DNA of 64,000 nucleotides. Origin: Pyruvatibacter sp. GTDB taxonomy: Bacteria; Pseudomonadota; Alphaproteobacteria; CGMCC-115125. Below are positions 43,589 through 51,521 of this stretch, one piece after another; positions within the stretch are counted from its first letter, which is position 1; each line of letters opens with the position of its first letter. The stretch covers positions 1 through 64,000 of the forward strand of contig NZ_JAVJSC010000002.1 in the NCBI RefSeq assembly GCF_040219635.1, read 5' to 3'. A program made the translations under genes and the position numbers. The notes beneath the pieces are model-generated. The model was not told the origin of the DNA. It worked only from the letters and a program-made list of their open reading frames with translations, and did not search any database.

Positions 43589-44417
43589 GATTGAAACCCG
43601 GCGCGATGACATTAAGGCGCTGACCGGCGTCCATCTGTTTCATTTCGCTATGTCCAACTGCTCCCAGCGTGTGCGTCTTGTGCTGGAAGAAAAAGCAGTG
43701 CGTTGGACATCGCATCATGTGTCGCTGCCCGACAACGAGCATGTGACGCCGGAGTTTCAGGCGCTCAACCCCAATGGTGTTGTGCCGGTGCTCATTCACG
43801 ATGGGCGAACAATCGTGGAGTCCAACGACATCATTGATTACGTGGACCACACGTTCGATGGCCCGACACTCTGCCCTGAAAACGAAGCGGATGCTGACTA
43901 CCTGACCAGCTCCCTCGCGGCGTCATCATCCCTGCAGGGCACTATAAAGCTCCTCAGCCATGAGTTTCTGTTCAAGCCGGTTCGGCGCATGAGCGAACAG
44001 CAGCTAGACGATCTTGAGAAAAACCGCGCAGACGAAAAGCTGGTTGCGTTCATGCGGGAGTTCTCTTCCAGGCAGGGCTTTGGCGACACCAAAATCCGCG
44101 CTGCCGTTCATGAGGTGGATGCGATTTTTGCAGCGTTGGACAATCGTCTGGAAAGCAACCCATGGCTGTCGGGGCAGGCTTATGGGCTGGCCGATATTTC
44201 CTGGGTGGTGAATGTGCATCGCGTTGCTGCCATGCGCTACCCGATAGCGCGTCATCCGCACCTGGCAGGCTGGCTGACCCGCATGTATGCCCGCCCGGCA
44301 TTTCAAAAGGCGGTGACGGGCTACGAGCCCGCCGCCGTCAAAATAGTCTTCGCAGCGTACTCAATCATGCGCCGGCTCAACCGCTCAGGCATTGCCCACT
44401 ATCTGAAGGCTGCGTGA
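43581..44417 (+). CDS. Glutathione S-transferase family protein
   Basis: A 278-residue GST. The thioredoxin-like N-domain has LFHFAMSNCSQRVRL, then LNPNGVVPVLIHDGRTIVES (cis-Pro and the GSH-binding ES, about residues 60-80). The C-domain is helical with SGQAYGLADISWVVNVHR. It starts at GTG 43581 with GGAGG 7 nt upstream, overlapping tetR by 8 nt. The cysteine in SNCSQ occupies the catalytic helix and may define a Cys-type GST. Substrate unknown; the tetR pairing suggests response to an electrophile. Confidence 0.85.
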   Translation: MAEIETRRDDIKALTGVHLFHFAMSNCSQRVRLVLEEKAVRWTSHHVSLPDNEHVTPEFQALNPNGVVPVLIHDGRTIVESNDIIDYVDHTFDGPTLCPENEADADYLTSSLAASSSLQGTIKLLSHEFLFKPVRRMSEQQLDDLEKNRADEKLVAFMREFSSRQGFGDTKIRAAVHEVDAIFAALDNRLESNPWLSGQAYGLADISWVVNVHRVAAMRYPIARHPHLAGWLTRMYARPAFQKAVTGYEPAAVKIVFAAYSIMRRLNRSGIAHYLKAA

Positions 44418-44449
44418 CGCAGATCACTGTCCATAAGCAGGAGAACGCC

Positions 44450-45457
44450 ATGACACGCTTTGCTCCGACGCCAATAAACGCAGTACTTGCTGCGGCAGCG
44501 CTCGCCATCTGCATGGTTCCTGATGCAGCCTTTGCGCAGGCAGAAGCCACCAGCGATTTTTTGAAGGACGGCATTGGAACCAACACCGAGCGCATGCCTC
44601 ACCATGAAGGCAGTTGGGTGGCGCTGGGCATCATCGTGTCGTCTGTGCTGGTGGCCGGTGCGCTCAATGCTGCAAGGCCAACCGTAAGATCCATTGGCGT
44701 TGTGCTGGCCGCGCTGGGCTGCCTTGCTGTCACCTCGTGGTTCGTCTGGGCTTATGGCACCGGGTTTGTGTCCGACCCCCGACCCCATGTTGTGCCGACG
44801 GATGGGGCCAAACCGACCTTGCTCTGGCTTCAGGCCGCGGCAGGTCTTGCGGCGGGGATTATTCTGTTGCTGGTTGCAAGTGCGCAAATGAAGCGCACCG
44901 ACAAGTTGGCCCTGCCCGACACAAATACACCTGACACCTATGGCCGGGTGTCGCGCTATTTGCACTGGGCCATTGCGGTCATGTTTCTGTCTTTGGTGCC
45001 GATGGGTATTTTCATGTCCATGGTGCCCGACGATACCTCATTCAGACCGGGCTATTACGTGGCGCACAAGACCATCGGCCTGATCATTCTGGCGCTCGCC
45101 CTTGCCCGACTCGGCTGGCACTTTTATGCGCCGCGCCCGCATCTTGATGCATCCCTCAAGCCCTGGGAGCGCCGCTCTGCCCATAGCGCCCATGTGCTGC
45201 TCTATGTGCTGATGATCGGCTTTCCGGTTACCGGCTTTGTCATGTCCACCTATGCCGGCAAGCTGTCGCATTTCTTCATCTGGGACACGCCGCTGTTCTG
45301 GGCGCCGAGTGAGGAGGCTATTGTTATTTGGGGCCTGCTGCACAAGATCGTGCTGCCTTATGTGTTCTTCCTTGTCATTGGCGCGCATGTGCTGGGTGCC
45401 CTCAAGCACCAGTTCATTGATGGCCACAAGGGGGCTTTTCGCCGGATGGCCACCTAG
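44450..45457 (+). CDS. Cytochrome b561 family protein with extra N-terminal membrane part
   Basis: A 335-residue membrane protein. A signal peptide (to about residue 29, AFAQA) and three hydrophobic segments (about 58-75, 80-101, 122-145) precede a cytochrome b561 domain (about 165-335). Haem histidines are expected in RYLHWAIA, VAHKTIGLI, HVLLYVLM and GAHVLGALKHQFIDG. The N-terminal extension is not usual for the 180-residue bacterial CybB form. The C-domain should move electrons from quinol. CAGGAG precedes the ATG at 44450. It follows the GST gene by 32 nt. Confidence 0.85.
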   Translation: MTRFAPTPINAVLAAAALAICMVPDAAFAQAEATSDFLKDGIGTNTERMPHHEGSWVALGIIVSSVLVAGALNAARPTVRSIGVVLAALGCLAVTSWFVWAYGTGFVSDPRPHVVPTDGAKPTLLWLQAAAGLAAGIILLLVASAQMKRTDKLALPDTNTPDTYGRVSRYLHWAIAVMFLSLVPMGIFMSMVPDDTSFRPGYYVAHKTIGLIILALALARLGWHFYAPRPHLDASLKPWERRSAHSAHVLLYVLMIGFPVTGFVMSTYAGKLSHFFIWDTPLFWAPSEEAIVIWGLLHKIVLPYVFFLVIGAHVLGALKHQFIDGHKGAFRRMAT

Positions 45458-45739
45458 CCTGCCAGCGTTGCGCATAGGTGGCATGACTTGCATTCTTCCG
45501 GGTTCGGTGCCATGTCCTGTTGCGTAAGCCGCGCTTTGGTGCGGCATTGGCGTTCGCGCAAGTGCGAGGCCGGTCCCTGAAACCTCGTTTTTGAGGCACA
45601 GGCTGACCCGCCCCACTCGGCATGAGGGTCAGACCCGACTGTCGCCGGCCGCGATACCACTTTTGCGTCACCCCTGTTTCGGCGGTCCGTGAACGGACCA
45701 TTTCGAGCGGTGGCGCAGTTCCTATGTGAAAGAGTTCTC

Positions 45740-47023
45740 TTGAATCAGTTTATTCCGCTTGGCCTCGCCGAGCCGCTCCTTCGTGCCATTGAAGCCGAAG
45801 GATACACTTCCCCTACGCCCATTCAGGCCAGGGTTGTTCCCGCCATGATGGCAGGTTCCGATGTGCTGGGCATTGCCCAGACCGGCACCGGCAAGACAGC
45901 CGCCTTCGTGCTGCCCATCCTTGACGGCCTTACCAAAGACCCGTTGCCAGCCAAAGCCCGCACCTGCAAGGCGCTTATTCTGGCGCCTACCCGCGAGCTT
46001 GCCGCGCAGATTGCCGACAACATTCGCGCCTATGGCAAACACAGCCGTCCGTCTGTCGCCGTGATTGTGGGCGGTGCCAAGATACCGCCGCAGATAAAGG
46101 CACTGGCCACGGGCGTTGATATTATTGTCGCCACCCCCGGCCGCCTGCTGGACCATCTGGGCTCACGCAACGTGCGCCTTGATTCCACGCACACCGTTGT
46201 GCTGGACGAAGCCGACCAGATGTTTGACCTTGGTTTCATGCCGCAGATCCGCAAATTGCTTGCAGCCCTGCCGCCCAAGCGTCAGACGGTCTTGCTATCG
46301 GCAACCATGCCCAAGGCCATCCACAAGCTGGCACAGGAGTTTTTGAAAAACCCCGTCGAAGTGACAGTGACGCCCAACTCCAAACCGATTGACCGCATCG
46401 ACCAGAAAGTGCTGCAGCTTCAGACCGCCGCCAAGCGCAATGTGCTGGTGGACTATCTGAGCCTGCCCGACATGGACCGTGCCATCGTGTTCACCCGCAC
46501 CAAGCGCGGTGCCGACAAAGTATGTCAGCATCTTGAGCAGTACGGGTTCAAGGCAGCGGCCATTCACGGCAACAAGAGCCAGAACCAGCGCGTGCGCAGC
46601 CTTGCGTCATTCCGTAACGGCAATGTGCGGGTGCTTGTGGCCACCGACATTGCAGCACGCGGCATTGATGTGGATGACGTATCCCACGTTGTGAACTTCG
46701 AACTGCCCAACGTGCCCGAAGCCTATGTGCACCGCGTTGGCCGCACCGCGCGTGCGGGCAAAAGCGGACAGGCTATGACCCTGTGCGACAACACTGAACG
46801 CAGCCTGCTGCGCGACATTGAACGGCTCATCAAGCGCAAGCTGGATGTGGGTGATTTCCCGCCGCCGTCAGGTCGTGAAAAAGTCGAGGTGGTGGCTGAG
46901 CCGGTTCAGCAACAGCAGCCGCGCAAGCGCAAACAGCGTTCATCGCCAACAGCCGGTGCGCCGGGTGCTGCGCGCAATCGCGCCCGTTCACGTCGTCGCA
47001 AATCAACCGCCAAAGCCGCCTGA
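45740..47023 (+). CDS. DEAD-box RNA helicase (RhlE-like)
   Basis: A 427-residue ATP-dependent RNA helicase. FIPLGLAEPLLRAIEAEGYTSPTPIQ is the Q-motif region (PTPIQ), AQTGTGKT the P-loop, PTRELAAQI motif Ia, VLDEADQMF motif II, LLSATMP motif III and HRVGRTARAG motif VI. The basic tail QPRKRKQRSS...RSRRRKSTAKAA suits RNA contact. TTG 45740 gives the expected N-terminus; GTG 45689 would add 17 residues unlike the family. It has a long gene-free region (282 nt) upstream and ends 4 nt before the convergent biotin carboxylase gene. Confidence 0.93.
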   Translation: MNQFIPLGLAEPLLRAIEAEGYTSPTPIQARVVPAMMAGSDVLGIAQTGTGKTAAFVLPILDGLTKDPLPAKARTCKALILAPTRELAAQIADNIRAYGKHSRPSVAVIVGGAKIPPQIKALATGVDIIVATPGRLLDHLGSRNVRLDSTHTVVLDEADQMFDLGFMPQIRKLLAALPPKRQTVLLSATMPKAIHKLAQEFLKNPVEVTVTPNSKPIDRIDQKVLQLQTAAKRNVLVDYLSLPDMDRAIVFTRTKRGADKVCQHLEQYGFKAAAIHGNKSQNQRVRSLASFRNGNVRVLVATDIAARGIDVDDVSHVVNFELPNVPEAYVHRVGRTARAGKSGQAMTLCDNTERSLLRDIERLIKRKLDVGDFPPPSGREKVEVVAEPVQQQQPRKRKQRSSPTAGAPGAARNRARSRRRKSTAKAA

Positions 47024-47027
47024 CGGC

Positions 47028-49028
47028 CTAGGCCGCGTCGTCGTCGGCCACGTCGATTTCTACCAGCACGTCGCCAGCGGGCACCTGCACACCAGCGGTG
47101 CAGCGCACGCTGGCGATAGTGCCATCGACCTGCGCTAAAATCTGGTGCTGCATTTTCATCGCTTCGAGCACAGCCAGCCGGTCGCCTTTGCGCACCTGCT
47201 GGCCTTCGCTCACATGCACCTCAAGAATGAGGCCGTGCATGGGGGCCACCACGCGCCCGCCACCTGCCGCATCATCATCGAGGCCAGCCGTAGCGTGAAG
47301 GTTGCGCAATGTGTAGCTGGTGTCAGCGGTGCTGAGTGAAATCGTGCCTGGCGTCGGCAGCACAAACAAGATGTCGTAGCTGGTCGTGTCGATGGTGAGG
47401 CGGCAATGAGCATTGCTTATCGTTTCAACGACGACGGCAATCTTGTTGCCTGCATACTCGACCGTCCATTGATCGGTGCCCGCTGCCACAACGGTGACGT
47501 CGGCAACGTTCGCGCCCACTTCAAACTGATAGGACGTGGCCAGCCGCCCGCTACTGCTCCAGTTCAACAGCTCCGCATCCACGCCCACAGCAGCAGACCA
47601 CGCCCGCTGGCGTTCCCCGATCAGCATCAGCACGGATGCTGCCGCAAGCTTCACGCCGTCAGGCTCTGCTGTGCACAGATCGTCGTCGGAAAACTCTTCG
47701 GCGATGAACGCCGTTGTAGCCCCGCCGGATGCAAAGGTTTCGCGCGACAGCACATCAATCAGAAAGTCCCGGTTGGTGCTCGGACCAAAAATGCCCGTGC
47801 CGCGCAACGCTTCAATCAGCCGTCGCCGCGCAATGTCGCGCGTTTCGCCATGTGCCATGATCTTGGCAATCATCGGGTCATAGAAAGGCGATACATCAAG
47901 GCCGGTCGCAATGCCCGCATCCACGCGCACCCCCTCGCCTGTGGGTGGTGCCCATAACTCAATATGCCCGGTACTGGGCAGAAAATTGTCGGAAACATCT
48001 TCCGCATACAGACGCACCTCTATGGCGTGGCCGTTCAGCGAAATGTCCTCCTGCATTATCCCCAGCGGCTCCCCCTGCGCCACGCGCAGTTGCAGCGCCA
48101 CAAGGTCAAGGCCGGTGATGAGTTCGGTAACCGGATGCTCCACCTGCAAGCGCGTGTTCATTTCCAGAAAATAAAATGCACCGTCATCGGCAAGCAAAAA
48201 CTCAACCGTGCCCGCCCCGCGATAGCCGATAGCCTGTGCTGCTTCCACCGCCGCTGCGCCCATGCGGCGGCGCAAGTCAGCCGTCAATACCGGGCATGGT
48301 GCCTCTTCCACAACCTTCTGGTGACGGCGCTGCACTGAGCAATCACGCTCGCCCAGGTGCACCGTGTTGCCCGCTTCATCCGCAAACACCTGCACTTCAA
48401 CGTGGCGGGGCCGAATGATCGCCCTTTCCAGAATGAGCTCGCCGGACCCAAAGGCGTTTTCAGCTTCAGAGCGGGCCAGTCTCAGAGCCTCAGGCAACTC
48501 GTCAGCCTGCTGCACAAGCCGCATCCCGCGCCCGCCGCCCCCGGCCGCCGCTTTCACCATCACCGGAAAGCCGATCGTTTTGGAGGCGTCAACAAACGCT
48601 GTTTCGGCCTGATCCGCGCCTTCATAGCCGGGCACGCACGGCACGCCTGCCGCAATCATCCGCCGTTTGGCTTCGGCCTTGTTGCCCATCAACTGCACCG
48701 CGTCCGCACGCGGACCGATAAACACCAGACCGCGCGCCTCGCAGGCACGCACAAAGTCTGCGTTCTCGCTCAAAAAGCCATAGCCGGGATGAATGGCCTG
48801 TGCGCCGGTTTGTTCGGCGGCAGTCAAAATCCGTTCAGGGTCCAGATAGGATTGCGCCACCGGGGCCGGGCCAATGCACACCGCCTGATCTGCCATCGCC
48901 ACATGCGGCGCGCGGGCGTCAGCATCGGAATAAACCGCCACCGTGCGATAGCCCAGTGCCTTGGCCGTGCGCATCACGCGGCAGGCAATCTCGCCGCGGT
49001 TGGCCACCAGTATGGAGTTGAAACGCAT
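47028..49028 (-). CDS. Acyl-CoA carboxylase biotin carboxylase/carrier subunit
   Basis: A 666-residue alpha subunit with a biotin carboxylase domain (about 1-445) and a C-terminal biotinyl domain. Evidence: ILVANRGEIACRV (N-terminus), KAAAGGGGRGM (ATP grasp), EMNTRLQVEHPVTELITG, and the biotin lysine K625 in EAMKMQHQ. The layout matches 3-methylcrotonyl-, propionyl- and geranyl-CoA carboxylases. With the neighbouring carboxyltransferase it should carboxylate an acyl-CoA. It is last in the AtuA-like-CT-hydratase-BC operon, 15 nt after the hydratase. Confidence 0.93.
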   Translation of the reverse strand: MRFNSILVANRGEIACRVMRTAKALGYRTVAVYSDADARAPHVAMADQAVCIGPAPVAQSYLDPERILTAAEQTGAQAIHPGYGFLSENADFVRACEARGLVFIGPRADAVQLMGNKAEAKRRMIAAGVPCVPGYEGADQAETAFVDASKTIGFPVMVKAAAGGGGRGMRLVQQADELPEALRLARSEAENAFGSGELILERAIIRPRHVEVQVFADEAGNTVHLGERDCSVQRRHQKVVEEAPCPVLTADLRRRMGAAAVEAAQAIGYRGAGTVEFLLADDGAFYFLEMNTRLQVEHPVTELITGLDLVALQLRVAQGEPLGIMQEDISLNGHAIEVRLYAEDVSDNFLPSTGHIELWAPPTGEGVRVDAGIATGLDVSPFYDPMIAKIMAHGETRDIARRRLIEALRGTGIFGPSTNRDFLIDVLSRETFASGGATTAFIAEEFSDDDLCTAEPDGVKLAAASVLMLIGERQRAWSAAVGVDAELLNWSSSGRLATSYQFEVGANVADVTVVAAGTDQWTVEYAGNKIAVVVETISNAHCRLTIDTTSYDILFVLPTPGTISLSTADTSYTLRNLHATAGLDDDAAGGGRVVAPMHGLILEVHVSEGQQVRKGDRLAVLEAMKMQHQILAQVDGTIASVRCTAGVQVPAGDVLVEIDVADDDAA

Positions 49029-49043
49029 GGTAGGTGTCCGCCT

Positions 49044-49847
49044 TTACTGCGCCCAATCGGGCTTGCGCTTCTCCAGAAAGGACGCAACGCCCTCCCTGCC
49101 CTCGTCACTCAGCAGCCGCCCGGTGAAGTTTTCAGCCGCCGCATCAATCGCCTGCATCCTGTCCATGTCGGGCAGCGCCAGAATAAGCGACTTGGTGTCG
49201 GCAATGGCACCCGGTGCGCATTTGAGCACCTGCGACCTGATTTGCTGTTCAACCGCGTTGATGCCGTCAACGCCATTCGCGACAAAGTCAGCGAAGCCCA
49301 GTTCGTGCGCTCCGGCGCCGTCGAAGCGGGCTGCGGTCAGCATCAGTCGCCTGGCGGTGGCGTAGCCGAGTTTTTGAATAACAAACGGCGCAATCTGCGC
49401 TGGCGAAATGCCGATCGCGGTTTCCGTCATGGCAAAGCGTGCCGAGGTTTCGCAGATCACCACATCAGCACAGCACGCCATGCCAAAGCCGCCCGCCATG
49501 GCGGCACCTTCAATCACTGCAATCACCACCTGTGGCATGTCATTGATAAGGTCAAACAGCACCGCCCCGTTTTTTGACATCGCAATAATGTCATCACGCG
49601 ACCCGCCGCCCTGAAACGATGATTTGAACTGCTTGAGATTGCCGCCCGCGCAAAAAATGCCGTGCCGCCCGCGCAGGGTGATACCACGCACAGCCCTGTC
49701 GTCGCGCACGGCCTCAAGTGTGGCACGAACGTCGCCCACCAGATCATCCGTCAGTGCATTGCGCGTGTCAGGCTGGTCAAACCAGATGGTGAGCCAGCCA
49801 CCATCAAGCTCAAGGTCAACCGCAGAAACGTTGGGAAGCGTTGTCAT
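49044..49847 (-). CDS. Enoyl-CoA hydratase/isomerase family protein
   Basis: A 267-residue crotonase. The substrate pocket is HGIFCAGGNLKQF, the oxyanion loop AMAGGFGMACCADVVI, and ETAIGISPAQ contains the acid/base Glu region. In geraniol and leucine pathways a hydratase acts right after the carboxylase on 3-isohexenyl- or 3-methyl-glutaconyl-CoA, so that role is likely here. The ATG at 49847 has AAGGG upstream; a longer in-frame reading is not family-like. It lies 14 nt after the carboxyltransferase gene. Confidence 0.9.
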   Translation of the reverse strand: MTTLPNVSAVDLELDGGWLTIWFDQPDTRNALTDDLVGDVRATLEAVRDDRAVRGITLRGRHGIFCAGGNLKQFKSSFQGGGSRDDIIAMSKNGAVLFDLINDMPQVVIAVIEGAAMAGGFGMACCADVVICETSARFAMTETAIGISPAQIAPFVIQKLGYATARRLMLTAARFDGAGAHELGFADFVANGVDGINAVEQQIRSQVLKCAPGAIADTKSLILALPDMDRMQAIDAAAENFTGRLLSDEGREGVASFLEKRKPDWAQ

Positions 49848-49861
49848 TTTTGTATTGCCCT

Positions 49862-51484
49862 TTAGTGGCGTCCAACACCGAAACTGTTGGGGTGCAGCGT
49901 CTTGTTGCGCCCCTCCCAAATTGTCTGCAGCGCGAAGCCAAGCACCTTGCGCGTATCACGCGGGTCTATGATGCCGTGATCCAGTAACCGTCCCGACGTA
50001 TAAAACGACGTGGACTGATCGTCGAATAGCTTGACGACAGCCGCCCGCTGCGCTGCCAGAGCTTCTTCATCCACGTCCTGCCCGCGCCGTGCGGCGGAAC
50101 TTCGCGCCACTTCCTCCATGGTGCCTGCTGCCTGTTCGCCGCCCATCACGCCGGTGGTGGCGTTGGGCCAGGCAAACAGAAACTCAGGCTCATAGGCATA
50201 ACCCGACATGCCGTAATTGCCCGCCCCAAAACTCGCGCCAATATACAGCGAGATTTTGGGCACACGCACATTCGACACAGCCTGAATCATTTTCGAGCCG
50301 TGCTTAATCATGCCCGCCTGCTCATATTCCGTACCCACCATATAGCCGGTAGTGTTGTTCAAAAAAATGATTGGCAGATCGGACTGGTCGCAAAGCTGAA
50401 AGAAATGTGACGCCTTGGTGGCCCCGGCCGGGTCAATCGGCCCGTTATTGCCGATCAACCCGCAGGCATGACCCATGATGCTTGCCTGAAGGCACACTGT
50501 GGCAGGCCCGTAACGGGGCTTGAACTCCACAAAGTCAGAGCCATCCACCAGCCGGGCGGCAACTTCTCGCACATCATAAGGTTGCCGATAATCCACCGGC
50601 ACAACACCGGCCAACTCATCCGGGCTGAGTTTGGGCGGCTCATAGGTGCGCGCCGGCGCGCGGGCAATCTGCTTGTTGTGGTCAATGCGCGTCATCAGAT
50701 CGCGCAGAATGAGAATACTGTGCGCGTCGTCTTCCGCGACATATTCCACAAGCCCGGTGACACTGGCGTGCATCTCCGTGCCACCAAGCGCGGCAGGGTC
50801 CGCCACCTCGCCCGTTGCAGCCTTGACGAGTGCCGCCCCTGCCAGCGCCGCCATGCCGTTCTTCTTGACGCCAATTACATAGTCGCTCATGCCCGGCTGA
50901 TAGGCCCCGCCCGCCGTCGATGGCCCATGCAGAATGACAAAGGTCGGAATGCCCAGCGCGCTTAACCGCGCCAGATTATAAAACATGCGCCCGCCATGCG
51001 CCCACAGCTCCACGGTGTATTCAAACAGGTTTGCGCCCGCGCTCTCCACCAGATGCACAAACGGCAATTTCTGACGGATGGCGCAGTCCATGATGCCCGT
51101 CATGACGCCCACAGACTGCGTGGTCATGGCACCTGCACTGATGCCGCTGTCATCCACATAAATCATGCAGCGGACGCCACCAACAAAGCCGATTCCGGCA
51201 ATGATATTTGCACCGGGTACGGATGTTTCGGGGTTGGGGTCATCAACCTGAAAGTTCGCCATGTTGTAGAGCCGCTGAAACGGCATACCGGGGTCCAGAA
51301 GGCGTTCGAGCCGCTGGCGTGGCGTCAACTGGCCGCGCTCCTCAAACCGGGGCTTGCGCTTTTCTGAAAGCGCTGCGGCGCGCGCTTCGTAGCTGCGCAA
51401 CTGCTCAACCAGCGCCAGCATGTCGGCACGGTTGGCCGCAAAGGCTTGCGAACCCGGATCAATCTTGCTTTGGAAAACTGGCAT
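49862..51484 (-). CDS. Acyl-CoA carboxylase carboxyltransferase subunit
   Basis: A 540-residue beta subunit with two crotonase-like halves. VESAGANLFEYTVELWAHGG and LHGPSTAGGAYQPGMSDY (about residues 147-198) lie in the N half. FLNNTTGYMVGTEYEQAG, GASFGAGNYGMSGYAYEP and MGGEQAAGTM in the C half bind biotin. Where 3-methylcrotonyl-CoA carboxylases read HFGR, this reads HGGR (G164), as in the larger-pocket geranyl-CoA enzymes. The start is ATG 51484 with GAGGGG upstream; GTG 51487 is one codon earlier. Substrate unproven. Confidence 0.9.
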   Translation of the reverse strand: MPVFQSKIDPGSQAFAANRADMLALVEQLRSYEARAAALSEKRKPRFEERGQLTPRQRLERLLDPGMPFQRLYNMANFQVDDPNPETSVPGANIIAGIGFVGGVRCMIYVDDSGISAGAMTTQSVGVMTGIMDCAIRQKLPFVHLVESAGANLFEYTVELWAHGGRMFYNLARLSALGIPTFVILHGPSTAGGAYQPGMSDYVIGVKKNGMAALAGAALVKAATGEVADPAALGGTEMHASVTGLVEYVAEDDAHSILILRDLMTRIDHNKQIARAPARTYEPPKLSPDELAGVVPVDYRQPYDVREVAARLVDGSDFVEFKPRYGPATVCLQASIMGHACGLIGNNGPIDPAGATKASHFFQLCDQSDLPIIFLNNTTGYMVGTEYEQAGMIKHGSKMIQAVSNVRVPKISLYIGASFGAGNYGMSGYAYEPEFLFAWPNATTGVMGGEQAAGTMEEVARSSAARRGQDVDEEALAAQRAAVVKLFDDQSTSFYTSGRLLDHGIIDPRDTRKVLGFALQTIWEGRNKTLHPNSFGVGRH

Positions 51485-51521
51485 CACTGCCCCTCAGGCG
51501 GTTGGTCGATGGATCGTGGCA

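Noticed and set aside
48357..49577. 406-codon open frame antisense to the biotin carboxylase and hydratase genes
   Set aside because: Same reason: a GC-rich shadow of conserved genes with an arginine/histidine-rich, domain-free translation.
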